A DNA stretch of 64,000 nucleotides from Lachnospiraceae bacterium (GCA_910575605.1 CAJTEW010000005.1:62001-126000), one strand, 5' to 3'; positions 28,216 through 37,272 are shown, numbered from the stretch's first letter. Notes: generated by a model not told the origin, from the sequence alone. Made by a program: numbers and translations.

Positions 28216-29720
28216 TGAGTATAACATTTATTTATCCGGAATTTGAAGTAATCAGAAATGAAAACAGATGCATTTCCTGTCGGGTATGTGAACAACAATG
28301 CGCAAATGAAGCCCACAGCTACGATGAAAAACACAAAATTATGAAGTGTGACGAATCAAAATGCGTAAACTGCCAGCGCTGCGTTTCCCTCTGTCCTGCA
28401 AGAGCCTTAAAGATTGTAAAAAACGACTGCACCCTGCGTGAAAACGCCAACTGGTCACCCCAGACAGTGAAAGAAATATACAAGCAGGCAGACAGCGGCG
28501 GCGTTCTTTTGTCATCCATGGGTAACCCAGAACCTTTCCCCGTTTATTGGGACAAAATCCTGATCAATGCTTCACAGGTAACGAACCCTTCCATCGATCC
28601 GCTACGGGAACCGATGGAAACCAGAGTTTACCTTGGAAAGAAGCCACCGAAAGTACAGCGCACGAAAGATGGAAAATTAGACTGCAAACTGCCTCCGCAG
28701 CTGGAACTGTCTATGCCGGTTATGTTCTCTGCCATGAGCTATGGTTCCATCAGCTACAACGCCCATAAGTCTCTTGCTATGGCAGCAGCAGAACTCGGTA
28801 TTCTATATAACACCGGAGAAGGCGGTCTGCATGAGGACTTTTACTGCTATGGCAAAAATACTGTCGTACAGGTGGCTTCCGGCCGTTTTGGCGTCCATGC
28901 GGATTATCTGGAGGCAGGCGCAGCCATTGAGATCAAAATAGGACAAGGTGCAAAACCAGGTATCGGGGGACATCTTCCCGGTGCGAAAATCGTAGGAGAT
29001 ATATCCCGTACCCGTATGATCCCGGAAGGATCCGACGCCATTTCCCCGGCGCCCCACCATGATATTTATTCCATCGAAGATTTGCGTCAGCTTGTCTTCT
29101 CTCTAAAAGAAGCTACGGAATATAAAAAACCAGTGATTGTAAAAGTCGCTGCCGTACATAACATTGCAGCAATCGCAAGCGGCATTGCCAGAAGCGGAGC
29201 TGATATCATCGCCATTGACGGATTCCGCGGCGGTACGGGAGCCGCTCCGACCAGAATCCGGGATCATGTAGGTATTCCAATTGAACTGGCTCTGGCAGCC
29301 GTTGATCAGAGACTGCGCGAGGAAGGTATCCGCAATCATGTGTCCCTCGTAGCAGGCGGCAGTATCCGAAGCGCCGCAGATGTAGTAAAAGCCATTGCTC
29401 TTGGAGCGGATGCCTGCTATGCAGCTACTGCCGCCCTGCTTGCTCTTGGCTGCCATCTGTGCCGTACCTGCCAAAGCGGTAAATGCAACTGGGGCATCGC
29501 AACCCAGCGCCCGGAGCTTGTGAAAAGGCTTGATCCGTCAACGGGCAGCAAACGCCTGATCAATCTGATGACCGCATGGAAACATGAAATCAAAGAATTC
29601 ATGGGCGGTATGGGAATCAATTCCATTGAAGCTTTACGGGGAAACAGGCTGATGCTTCGCGGCATCGGCTTAACTGAAAAAGAACTGGAGATACTCGGTA
29701 TCTCTCATGCGGGAGAATGA
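28215..29720 (+). CDS. gltB: Glutamate synthase FMN-binding subunit with N-terminal ferredoxin domain
   Basis: Protein of 501 residues. Residues 16-70 carry two 4Fe-4S clusters (CISCRVCEQQC and CVNCQRCVSLCP). The rest is the FMN-dependent glutamate synthase barrel (PVMFSAMSYGSISYNAHKSL, GGHLPGAKI, AIDGFRGGTGAAPT, CHLCRTCQSGKCNWGIATQ). It condenses 2-oxoglutarate with ammonia and reduces the product. No GltD-like NADPH subunit is present, so electrons probably come from ferredoxin, as in archaeal-type enzymes. Confidence 0.94.
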   Translation: MSITFIYPEFEVIRNENRCISCRVCEQQCANEAHSYDEKHKIMKCDESKCVNCQRCVSLCPARALKIVKNDCTLRENANWSPQTVKEIYKQADSGGVLLSSMGNPEPFPVYWDKILINASQVTNPSIDPLREPMETRVYLGKKPPKVQRTKDGKLDCKLPPQLELSMPVMFSAMSYGSISYNAHKSLAMAAAELGILYNTGEGGLHEDFYCYGKNTVVQVASGRFGVHADYLEAGAAIEIKIGQGAKPGIGGHLPGAKIVGDISRTRMIPEGSDAISPAPHHDIYSIEDLRQLVFSLKEATEYKKPVIVKVAAVHNIAAIASGIARSGADIIAIDGFRGGTGAAPTRIRDHVGIPIELALAAVDQRLREEGIRNHVSLVAGGSIRSAADVVKAIALGADACYAATAALLALGCHLCRTCQSGKCNWGIATQRPELVKRLDPSTGSKRLINLMTAWKHEIKEFMGGMGINSIEALRGNRLMLRGIGLTEKELEILGISHAGE

Positions 29721-29768
29721 TAAGAAAAAGATATTACATAAACAATTTGGGGGGAGGTATGATACCAT

Positions 29769-30491
29769 ATGCAAATCATCGACGCTGCAAATTTAGATTA
29801 TAGAACTTTAAATGAAGCATTGCGAGGAGCAGAAACCGATTACACCATCGAAGGCTGCTGCGGTCAGAGGTTTATTGCCGCCGGTATGTCCGAAAAGAAT
29901 CTTACAATCGAAGGAATCCCCGGCAACGCGCTGGGCGCATACTTAAACAATGCCAATATTACTGTAAATGCGAATGCACAGGACGCTGTAGGCGATACTA
30001 TGAATGAAGGCAAGATTCTGATTCATGGCAGTATCGGTGACGCTGCCGGCTATGCCATGCGCGGCGGTAAAATCTATGTGAAGGGCAACGCAGGATACCG
30101 CGCCGGAATCCATATGAAAGCTTACAAAGAAAAAATTCCTGTTATGATCATTGGCGGATACGCAGGAAGCTTCCTTGGAGAATATCAGGCAGGAGGAATC
30201 ATCATCGTCCTTGGACTTCACAAAGATAATAAACGCATTGTAGGCAATTTCCCCTGTACCGGAATGCATGGAGGTAAAATGTTCCTGCGCGGCAGCTGTG
30301 AGGATATTCATTTCCCCAAACAGGTTACCGCTAGATGTGCGGCCGCAGAGGAGTTAGATGAAATCCGGGAGTATCTGTCCGAATATTGTTCAGACTTCGC
30401 TTATTCTGCAGACGAACTTTTATCTAAACCTTTTACAGTCATCACGCCAGACAGTAAGAATCCATACAAACAGATGTATATAGCAAATTAA
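29769..30491 (+). CDS. Glutamate synthase GXGXG-domain subunit
   Basis: Protein of 240 residues made of the right-handed beta-helix GXGXG domain that forms the C-terminus of GltB (GNALGAYLNN, AVGDTMNEGKILIHGSIGDA, MRGGKIYVKGNAGYRAGIH, CTGMHGGKMFLRG). It is the structural third part of the split glutamate synthase. A strong GGGGGGAGG lies 9 nt before the ATG. It is followed 18 nt later by glnA. Confidence 0.92.
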   Translation: MQIIDAANLDYRTLNEALRGAETDYTIEGCCGQRFIAAGMSEKNLTIEGIPGNALGAYLNNANITVNANAQDAVGDTMNEGKILIHGSIGDAAGYAMRGGKIYVKGNAGYRAGIHMKAYKEKIPVMIIGGYAGSFLGEYQAGGIIIVLGLHKDNKRIVGNFPCTGMHGGKMFLRGSCEDIHFPKQVTARCAAAEELDEIREYLSEYCSDFAYSADELLSKPFTVITPDSKNPYKQMYIAN

Positions 30492-30509
30492 AAGAAAGCA
30501 GGTAGGCTT

Positions 30510-31721
30510 ATGAAGTATTCAAAAGAAGAGGTCATCCAATATGTGCGTGAAGAAGATGTAAAATTTATCCGCCTCGCTTTTTGCGATGTATTCGGCAAAC
30601 AGAAAAACATATCCATTATGCCGCAGGAACTTTCCCGTGCTTTTGAATATGGCATTGCCATTGACGCATCCGCAATCGCTGGTTTTGGCGATGAAAATCA
30701 TTCCGATCTGTTTCTGCACCCTGAGGCGGATACGCTGACGCTTCTGCCTTGGAGACCGGAACATGGGCGCGTAGTAAGGATGTTCTGTAACATTACTTAT
30801 CCGAACGGAAAAATATTCGAATGTGATACGCGTTCCATTTTAAAAAATGCGATTCAGGCAGCGAAAATTTCCGGATATCAATTTTTCTTTGGCGCAGAAC
30901 AAGAGTTTTATCTATTCGAACTGGATGACAACGGAAATCCAACCAAAGAACCCTATGATAACGCTGCTTATATGGATATCGCCCCGGAGGATAAAGGTGA
31001 AAATATCCGCCGCGAGGTATGCCTGACTCTGGAGCAGATGGGGATACAGCCGGAAAGCTCACATCACGAAGAAGGACCGGGACAAAATGAGATTGATCTT
31101 CGATATTCTGATCCTCTGACCGCCGCAGACAACGCCATGACATTCCAAACGGTTGTAAAAACAATCGCCCGGCGGAATGGCCTTTATGCCGATTTCAGCC
31201 CAAAGCCATTGGAAAATAAACCCGGAAACGGCTTCCATATCAATATGTCAGTCAAATCAACGAATGATACAGACCACATGAAATACTTGATTGCAGGGGT
31301 TTTGGATAAAGTTACTGATATGACGGTATTTTTAAATTCAACCGAAAGTTCCTATCGACGTTTTGGCAGCAATAAAGCGCCAAAATATATTTCCTGGTCC
31401 AGCGAGAACCGTTCACAGCTTGTCAGAATTCCTGCCGCTATCGGTGAATACCGTCGTGTTGAACTTCGTTCTCCTGATCCATCCGCAAATACTTATCTGG
31501 TATTCGCCCTGGTAATTTATGCCGTTCTTGATGGGATTGAACATAAACTAGAACCGCCCGCCCCTGCAGATATCAATCTGTATAAAGCAGATGCAGATAC
31601 CCTTGCTAATTTTAAACAATTGCCCGGCAATTATAAATCTGCCTGTACAATCGCTGCAAACAGCAATTTTATTAAAAAATATATACCGGACGCTATATTA
31701 GACATCTATTGTAATAAATAA
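30510..31721 (+). CDS. glnA: Glutamine synthetase type I (short form)
   Basis: Cytosolic glutamine synthetase of 403 residues, shorter than the usual 440-470. It keeps the beta-Grasp start (VKFIRLAFCDVFGKQKN), the Glu metal ligands in FFGAEQEFYLFE and GPGQNEIDLRY, and NGFHINMS and RRVELRSPDP near the glutamate site. It has no C-terminal adenylylation Tyr loop that I can recognise. It acts with the glutamate synthase genes before it as a GS/GOGAT cycle. Confidence 0.94.
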   Translation: MKYSKEEVIQYVREEDVKFIRLAFCDVFGKQKNISIMPQELSRAFEYGIAIDASAIAGFGDENHSDLFLHPEADTLTLLPWRPEHGRVVRMFCNITYPNGKIFECDTRSILKNAIQAAKISGYQFFFGAEQEFYLFELDDNGNPTKEPYDNAAYMDIAPEDKGENIRREVCLTLEQMGIQPESSHHEEGPGQNEIDLRYSDPLTAADNAMTFQTVVKTIARRNGLYADFSPKPLENKPGNGFHINMSVKSTNDTDHMKYLIAGVLDKVTDMTVFLNSTESSYRRFGSNKAPKYISWSSENRSQLVRIPAAIGEYRRVELRSPDPSANTYLVFALVIYAVLDGIEHKLEPPAPADINLYKADADTLANFKQLPGNYKSACTIAANSNFIKKYIPDAILDIYCNK

Positions 31722-31752
31722 TTCAAGCCAAAGAAAAAGAAGGAGGTGCAAA

Positions 31753-32337
31753 ATGAGTTTAAAAGAACGGACTTACAGTATCCTCATCGTGTCTGCAGCA
31801 GATCGTTTCACCTCTGCCTTTGCCGACCTGCTCCCCGCCACAAGATATTCCCAGGTTCATACTGCTGCTAGTATCAGCGCCGCCAAACGGATGCTCGCCG
31901 AAAAAACTTTTGATTTTGTCATCATCAATGCACCTTTACCTGACGATATCGGTACCCGTTTTGCAATTGACACTTGTACCAATAAGCAATCCGCTGTGCT
32001 GCTTCTGGTAAAAAACGATATACACGCCGGAATTCACGACAAGGTTGTTGAATACGGTGTGTTTACACTGCCGAAGCCAACATCAAAGCCAACCCTGATA
32101 CATGCCCTTAGCTGGATGGAAAGCGCCAGGGAAAGACTGAGGCAATTTGAAAAGAAATCCCTGTCTATAAAAGAAAAAATGGCAGAAATCCGTCTTGTCA
32201 ACAAGGCAAAATGGATTTTAATCAGTGAATTAAAAATGAACGAACCCGATGCTCATCGTTATATTGAGAAACAGGCAATGGATCGCTGCATTACAAAACA
32301 AACCATTGCCGAAGAAATCATTAAAACTTATACTTAA
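31753..32337 (+). CDS. ANTAR-domain regulator with degenerate receiver
   Basis: Protein of 194 residues. The N-terminal receiver-like domain (residues 8-120) has lost the acidic pocket: SAAD replaces the DD pair and Asn59 (VIINAPLPDD) replaces the phosphorylated Asp. The C-terminal ANTAR domain (about 140-194) has the RNA-binding three-helix pattern (LVNKAKWILISEL, PDAHRYIEKQAMDRCITKQTIAEEI). ANTAR proteins bind hairpins and prevent transcription termination. Here the likely targets are the leader terminators of the two nitrogen operons, possibly including its own. This is inferred from context. Confidence 0.87.
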   Translation: MSLKERTYSILIVSAADRFTSAFADLLPATRYSQVHTAASISAAKRMLAEKTFDFVIINAPLPDDIGTRFAIDTCTNKQSAVLLLVKNDIHAGIHDKVVEYGVFTLPKPTSKPTLIHALSWMESARERLRQFEKKSLSIKEKMAEIRLVNKAKWILISELKMNEPDAHRYIEKQAMDRCITKQTIAEEIIKTYT

Positions 32338-32496
32338 ATTTACTTTTTCTTCTCTGTATCCTTGACAAATTGATAAATCTATAAATATCATTTACCAAAA
32401 ACAAGACAAATCAAATATAGTTAAGGAGATTTATTGGCTGTACATAACAAAGAGAGCATCTTTCATCTTGACTGTTGATTGCTCCGGCTGGCTTTG

Positions 32497-32643
32497 CTAT
32501 CTCTCCCTCCTTTGATTTTCCAATACAAATACCTCTCGTCCTTCTATTTCTATAGAATTTCCCGTCTGATAAGCCCTCCCATTCAGTAAATCCCTGTAAT
32601 CTTCATTTAAAGTAACCCGCTCGCTTTCCGGTATTGTATAGTA
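32497..32643 (-). pseudogene. C-terminal remnant, probably of a glycoside hydrolase
   Basis: A 48-codon open frame without start codon reads ERVTLNEDYRDLLNGRAYQ, then IEIEGREVFVLENQ and stops at 32497. The pattern 'D.LNG..Y..G....I.GREV.VLE' resembles the C-terminal beta domain end of beta-galactosidase-like enzymes. Immediately upstream is an in-frame stop. The rest of 32338-32700 shows no other coding signal. Confidence 0.4.
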
Positions 32644-32739
32644 TTACAATCCTATTTTTCTTAAAAACCTCATGTTTTCAGGGAATTTTCGGCTTTTTAC
32701 AATTAAAAAAGCAATGACCCCCTATTTTCGTGTATAATG

Positions 32740-33058
32740 TAAGTCCCACACTCAACAAAATACGAAAGGTAAAGTATTGACGTAGGTCCAAAGCCGTAAA
32801 ACCAGTCAAGCCTCAGAAAGCCAAACCCCGTAACGTTCCGACAGATACCATCTGCCCTCTCTGTGGCGCCCCTCATGACTACATCTATGATAACTCCGGC
32901 GGCCGCGGACAGTTTCAGTGTAAGATCTGCGGGCAATCCTTTGTCAACGGGGAAAAGTAACATCCCCGTTAAAACTACAGTGCCCTTATTGCGGGCATGC
33001 CCTCCAGCCTGTCAAAGACCGGAAACATTTCCGGATCCATAAATGTGTGAACCGATCC
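32740..33058 (+). pseudogene. Transposase N-terminal remnant with two zinc ribbons
   Basis: The plus strand encodes a fragment with TICPLCGAPHDYIYDNSGG, QFQCKICGQSFVNGEK and, after a frameshift near 32958, LQCPYCGHALQPVKDRKHF. The CPLC/CKIC/CPYC pairs are the zinc-binding head of a DDE transposase group common in Clostridia. The catalytic part is missing, replaced by the IS3 element that starts at 33062. Confidence 0.6.
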
Positions 33059-33126
33059 CTGTCAAGTAGACAGTTAAAAAAATAAAAATTTTTACCTGCC
33101 AGTCCTCTTTGCGACTGGCAGAGTTT

Positions 33127-33960
33127 TTATGCAGCATCTTTCAAATAGTTTCTATATTCTATCGGTGTCATACAGTTTAAGCGCTTCTGATACCGATGAT
33201 TATTATAATAATCTATATAATCGGATATGGCCTCCTTTAGCTCCTCATATGTTTGAAATTTCTTCAGGTAATACATTTCTGATTTCAGCATCCCCCAGAA
33301 CGCTTCCATTGGTCCGTTATCAATACATCTGGACACTCTTGACATGCTTTGCGTCATTCCTGCTTTGTTAAGCTTTTTACGCAAGGATTTTGAGGTGTAT
33401 TGGTATCCACGGTCACTGTGAAATAAAGGCTTTGCATCTGGATGGTTTTCATGGGCAATGTCAAAGGTTTCAAAAACAAGGGCATTATTATTGGAATGTC
33501 CAATGACAAAGGAAACAATACTTTTATCTGCCAAGTCCAGAATGGCGCTCAGGTATGCCTTCCCACTGGCTCCATATTTCATCTCCGTTACATCTGTAAG
33601 CCATTTTTCCCCAAAACGTTCCGCATGGTACTCCCGGTTTAAGATGTTTTCGGCAGTAACCTCTGGCGTTGATTTTACATAGTTTCTTCTCCTGCACCGG
33701 CACACAGATTTCAGATGTAAAATCCGCATAAGGCGCAAGATTCTCTTTGCGTTGACTTGAAATTCATTTTCACGGTTCAATTTAATCGTCATCTGCCTGT
33801 AACCCAGAATCCCGCTTTTTTCCTCGTACGCCTCTTTGATAAGGACACATAATTCCTGGTTGAATTTCTCATTTTCACTTGGTTTCCGATTCAGCCATTT
33901 ATAATAGGCAGAACGTGAAATTCCCGCAAATCTGCAGAGTTCTGATTAGGGCATCCCTGC
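33127..33960 (-). pseudogene. IS3 OrfB integrase (DDE), frameshifted
   Basis: DDE transposase of the IS3 family. The main frame (to about 33950) reads LCRFAGISRSAYYKWLNRKP, GYRQMTIKLNREN, WLTDVTEMKY (first D), FHSDRGYQYTS (second D) and ending with EAFWGMLKSEMY (E). Upstream near 33945-33950 the frame has both a stop and a frameshift (the NETVYLAIQEIYDEQG part is in another frame). The catalytic core is otherwise complete. Confidence 0.85.
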
Positions 33961-33996
33961 TCGTCATATATTTCCTGTATCGCCAGATAAACCGTT

Positions 33997-34690
33997 TCAT
34001 TTTGTGTCTGGCTTAGAACCGCCTCCTTTCGATTTCGTCGAGTTTTTTAAGAAAGCAACCTCCAGCTGGGCTCTGCGCTTTTCCGCTTGAAGAAGCTTAG
34101 TTTCCGCACGCAGCTTCTCCAGTTCCGACATTTCTGTTTCAGATTTTCTTTTCCCTCTTTTGTCAATAAGCCCTTCTACGCCGTTTAACTGGTATTTCCT
34201 TGTCCATTGGTAAATCTGTTGGTAGGATACCTGGTATTTTTCTGCTTCCTGGGCATAATCCATTCCATGCTCTATGCAGTATGTTACAATTTCCACCCGT
34301 TCCTCATATGAGGTTTTTCTTCCTTTGGTCATGACGCTGGTTCCTCCTGTTCCAGAAGCCTTTAACTTCTCATGACTATTATACTTCATAATCAAGTTGC
34401 GAAGCTGCTTATCTGAGCGGATTCCATACTTTTTCTGGATTTCCCTTAATGTTCCTTTGCCGGAAAGGTAATCGGCAACAGCATTTTGTTTCGGCGGAAT
34501 AGACACGGAGTTTTGGAGTTGTTTTTAACCCCTCTATTCCTAAAGACTGATACAAGGTCACCCACTCGACGATACGTGTTCCATTTGTTCCCAGGCTTCG
34601 GGCGATACTTTCTGTTGAACAGCTTCCCTCCAAGTATTTTGTAACGGCATCTAATTTCATTTCAAAAGAGTATTTTGAATGTTGTCCCAT
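33997..34690 (-). pseudogene. IS3 OrfA helix-turn-helix protein, frameshifted
   Basis: OrfA with three HTH-like segments. The first part (34690 to about 34480) reads MGQHSKYSFEMKLDAVTKYL and STESIARSLGTNGTRIVEWV. The frame shifts at about 34480 (ETK/QNAVADYLSGKG). The rest continues GTLREIQKKYGIRSDKQL, SYEERVEIVTYC and a coiled coil (ELEKLRAETKLLQAEKRRA). The break is inside OrfA, so it is not the programmed OrfA-OrfB shift. Confidence 0.8.
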
Positions 34691-34705
34691 AAAATATGCT
34701 CCTCC

Positions 34706-34825
34706 TTATAGTGACAGTTTTATTTTTTGATAACTGGCATCAGCCTGTAACAGTTTTAATACGGATTCGTCTTTTAATTTCTCTACTGCAATCTTTACCA
34801 GTTCTTTAAATTTCTTATCGTACAT
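34706..34825 (-). pseudogene. Small gene truncated by the IS3 end
   Basis: The minus strand reads MYDKKFKELVKIAVEKLKDE and continues to QADASYQKIKLSL before a stop that lies inside the IS3 end. The ATG overlaps the end of the next gene upstream (34815), typical of a coupled pair. The helical, Lys-rich start looks genuine. The 3' part was lost when the IS element inserted. The family is not recognised. Confidence 0.5.
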
Positions 34826-35012
34826 CACTTCCCCCTGCCAGTTCTACCCTTAATTTCTTTATAGGTGCATGGATAACCTCAAAAATAAGTTCGTCAACGC
34901 AGTTTGTATATCTGCCTTGCTGTATGAGCTGATTTTTCAGTTCCACAAGGCTATGTAGCAAAATGCTCCGTTCCCCACTGTCCACATACAATTGATTTTT
35001 CTTTTCTCTCAT
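34815..35012 (-). CDS. Small protein of the mobile-element region, function unknown
   Basis: Protein of 65 residues (MREKKNQLYVDSGERSILLH and onward to DELIFEVIHAPIKKLRVE). Mostly helical, with no membrane segment or metal site. The start at 35012 has AAAGGATGGTG upstream. Similar short proteins occur near integrases in clostridial elements, from memory. It is coupled to the truncated gene that follows. Confidence 0.6.
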   Translation of the reverse strand: MREKKNQLYVDSGERSILLHSLVELKNQLIQQGRYTNCVDELIFEVIHAPIKKLRVELAGGSDVR

Positions 35013-35128
35013 ATATATCACCATCCTTTTTTATTTTCATTATATAAGCAGACGGCGGTATCTTCAAATGTACGGGGATTATGTAACACCAGAAAAAAGC
35101 TCTTTGAACAAGTAACTTTTGCCTTTTC

Positions 35129-35575
35129 AATTAGCAGGATTTTTAGCACGATTTTTGCTCCGATTAGCAGGAAAGGCATTTTGATTAGCAAAAACCTCAA
35201 TTTTCTTGCTAATCATTAGCAAGCTAATCGGTGACGATAATTAACAGTTCAATTTCTCTTTAGTCAAATCTGATTAGCAAAAACCGCTCCTGCTAATCAG
35301 ACATTGTTATGAGTTCAAATTTATTTGGAAAATGAGAAACGCCGAAAACCTTGAAAAATCAATGTTTTCGGCGATATCTTCAGCGTCGCTAAGAGGATTT
35401 GAACCTCCGACCTACCGCTTAGGAGTAGGGCTATTTGCTTGTAGACAGCTCCCTCTTAGTGTTATCTAATCCCTGTATTTCCTTGCTTGTCACGGATTCA
35501 GAATGTTATCTCGTACCGACCTGTGACTGCTGATTTTAAGGTGTTTTAAATGCTCCTTTTAGCAGGCGATTAGCA
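35129..35575. repeat. GATTAGCA iterons around a tRNA-Arg core, attachment-site-like region
   Basis: The octamer GATTAGCA or its complement occurs at 35162, 35183, 35207, 35272, 35291 and 35568, with near matches at 35129, 35215 and 35222. TTGCTAATCATTAGCAA at 35206-35222 is a 17-nt palindrome. A hairpin with stem GCCGAAAAC sits at 35341-35372. The copies flank a tRNA-Arg 3' fragment. The arrangement resembles arm-type integrase sites on both sides of a core site. No gene is seen in 35013-35760. Confidence 0.55.
35383..35425 (-). other. tRNA-Arg(CCU) 3'-half fragment, probable attachment core
   Basis: On the minus strand CTCCTAAGCGGTAGGTCGGA, then GGTTCAAATCCTCTTAGCGACGC reads as anticodon loop (CCU), variable loop, T-arm (GGAGG-TTCAAAT-CCTCT) and 3' acceptor strand of a tRNA-Arg. 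The 5' half does not fold: the upstream sequence gives no matching acceptor, D-arm or anticodon stem. It is therefore not a working tRNA but the identity segment left by an element that integrates in the 3' end of this tRNA gene. Confidence 0.65.
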
Positions 35576-35674
35576 AGGGGCTTGAATTTAGGGAAATGTT
35601 ACGCTGTAAAGCCTTTCCCGATTGATACCTGCATTTCACAACTAATCCCAGAATAGTTTAAGCTGTTTGCATTT

Positions 35675-35770
35675 TTTCTAAGGTCGCAAATTGCGATCTC
35701 AAAGAGTTTCTCATTCCACTTTACTTTTTTAAGGTCACAAATTGTGACCTCAAAGAACTTCTTATTTCTC
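35675..35770. repeat. Two 51-bp tandem units with 19-bp palindromes
   Basis: AGGTCGCAAATTGCGATCT (35682-35699 region) and AGGTCACAAATTGTGACCT (35732-35750) are palindromes followed by the same CTCAAAGARYTTCTYATT stretch, with a period of 51 bp. A third, related palindrome (CTTGAAATCACAATTTGCGA, 36453-36479) lies inside the start of the adjacent ORF6N gene. Confidence 0.75.
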
Positions 35771-36499
35771 CGTTTCCAATTCCAACCTTTGCAGGATGTC
35801 TTTGATGATGCTTGCATCTTGAATTAAATTGATTCCAAAACACTTTTTTCCTGCATCTTTCAAAGACGATCCTATGTGATAGGCTGTCACTCGGTCAAGA
35901 ATCAAAAACCTGTCATGGAATACTTTGGTATATTTTATTTTCAATGTCGGGTACTGTGCATTAAAATTCTTAACATCGGCTTTCGTTAGCTTCGTCTGTT
36001 TCTGCGTATAAATTGTAACGGCAACGTCAGACTTTTTCTTTGAAAGCAGATTCAATGTCCCAACATCCACATATCCGTCTATCAGAGTGATTTCTTTCTC
36101 TGCTTTTTGAATCAGGCTTACTATCAGACTGAACGCATCGTAAATCTGTCCGTCAAAAAATACTTTTTGACTGGATTCCTCATGTTCGGATATGTACTCA
36201 AAAACTCTCTCAAAACGCTCATCTGTTTCCGCTTGGTAATTTATCTGGCGAACCTCCATTGCATTTAACCGCTCATACAGCAAAGATGTATTTGCCATAT
36301 ACTTCCGCATCTCCACAAAAGTGTCCATAATCCTAATGCTTACTCGAATAGCAACATCACTACGCAAAACCGCAGAAAGCATTGCAATTCCTTGTTCTTT
36401 AAAAACAAATGGTAGTTTCCTACGCCCGCCATATCCATTATCATACTCCAAGCTTGAAATCACAATTTGCGACTTCAAGTTCTGCTGCTTCGTATATCC
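35762..36499 (-). pseudogene. ORF6N-domain protein, 5' truncated
   Basis: About 240 codons remain. The start lacks the first 50-70 residues of the ORF6N DNA-binding domain. What is left begins LKSQIVISSLEYDNGYGGRR and continues LPFVFKEQGIAMLSAVLRSD, diagnostic of the family. A coiled-coil linker follows (ERLNAMEVRQINYQAETDER), then a C-terminal domain with FHDRFLILDRVTAYHIGSSL, reminiscent of a phospholipase D-like HxD motif. Such proteins are typical of phages and integrative elements. An in-frame TAA precedes 36499. The following 36500-36665 has no gene. Confidence 0.8.
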
Positions 36500-36665
36500 T
36501 TAAACTTGAAATTCTAAATCGGAATACCACGTTTTATGTACGCCTATTGTTTGCTTTTACAGTATATCATACATTTTTCTACGGGGATAGCCATAATCTC
36601 GCCATCTCCGCAGAAAAAAAGGACAAAACAATCTGTCTTTCAGAATTGCCTTATCCTCTATCTCC

Positions 36666-37270
36666 TTACAAACTCTTTGCCAATGTTTTCAACAACGCCG
36701 CCATCTCTGGATTGGAAAGCAGTTTCAGAAGCATTTCTTGGTCTGTCTGCAATGCTGTTTCAGCCTTTGTTTCTTCCTGCACTTCCTCCGCATCGGGGGC
36801 AGCTTTGCTTTGATAAAACTGTTCTTCAAACCTCTGTGCATTTATCCGTCTGTCATCGTCTATGATATGCGAGTAAACATCTGCTACCATCTTGACCTGT
36901 GCGTGTCCAGAATCGCCCTGCACGGATTTCAAGTCGCGCCGACCCACTTCAGCTTATAAGTGATGCTTGAATGGCGGAAGCTGTGAAAGACGACTGGCGG
37001 CAAATCATTATCCTTGATCAGTTTCGTCAATGCCCGATTGATGACCTGCCCCTCGATGGGTCTGCCGCAGGAAGAAGCAAATACAAGGTTGAGGTCCATA
37101 TATTCCTCCCCGAACAGCTCCTTGAGATTTTCTATGTCCTCATGCCTTTTCACAAGCATTTCCGCAACCGTCTTAGGCAGGGAAATTTTTCGGATGCTGG
37201 TCTTTGGCTTTGGCTCTTTCAGTACCAGATCGGTATAAGTGCTCGCCACCGCAGGCGGGAACTTGAACAT
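36666..37270 (-). pseudogene. Tyrosine recombinase/integrase, truncated and frameshifted
   Basis: C-terminal half of a phage-type integrase. The first part (37270-36929) has KTSIRKISLPKTVAEML and HSFRHSSITYKLK (the RHxxIT motif with catalytic Arg and His). After a frameshift near 36945 the second part has GDSGHAQVKMVADVYSHI (HxxV...Y, the nucleophile Tyr) and a helical tail. The N-terminal arm-binding and core-binding domains are missing. It may have served the attachment-like region at 35.1-35.6 kb. Confidence 0.82.
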
Positions 37271-37272
37271 TA

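Larger units (their letters stand above)
33062..34743 (-). mobile_element. IS3-family insertion sequence, inactivated copy
   Basis: About 1.68 kb with orfA and orfB on the minus strand and related A-rich ends: plus 33071-33087 reads CAGTTAAAAAAATAAAA, and the other end on the minus strand reads CAGTTATCAAAAAATAAAA. Both reading frames are broken, so this copy cannot move by itself. It cuts off a small gene at its 34.7-kb end and a transposase remnant at its 33.06-kb end. Exact terminal bases are uncertain. Confidence 0.75.

Noticed and set aside
34409-34506. OrfA overlap in the first IS3 copy as the programmed frameshift
   Set aside because: The break lies in the middle of OrfA, not at the OrfA-OrfB junction, and OrfB is broken as well.
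35383-35470. A complete tRNA-Arg gene
   Set aside because: Only the 3' half is tRNA-like. The upstream bases give no acceptor, D-arm or anticodon stem.
35129-35575. GATTAGCA copies as a CRISPR array
   Set aside because: The unit is only 8 nt, occurs in both orientations and at irregular distances, and no cas gene is near.
35599-35817. A 72-residue protein with 17-residue repeats on the minus strand
   Set aside because: It has no ribosome site and overlaps the ORF6N end. The repeats are better explained by the DNA palindromes.
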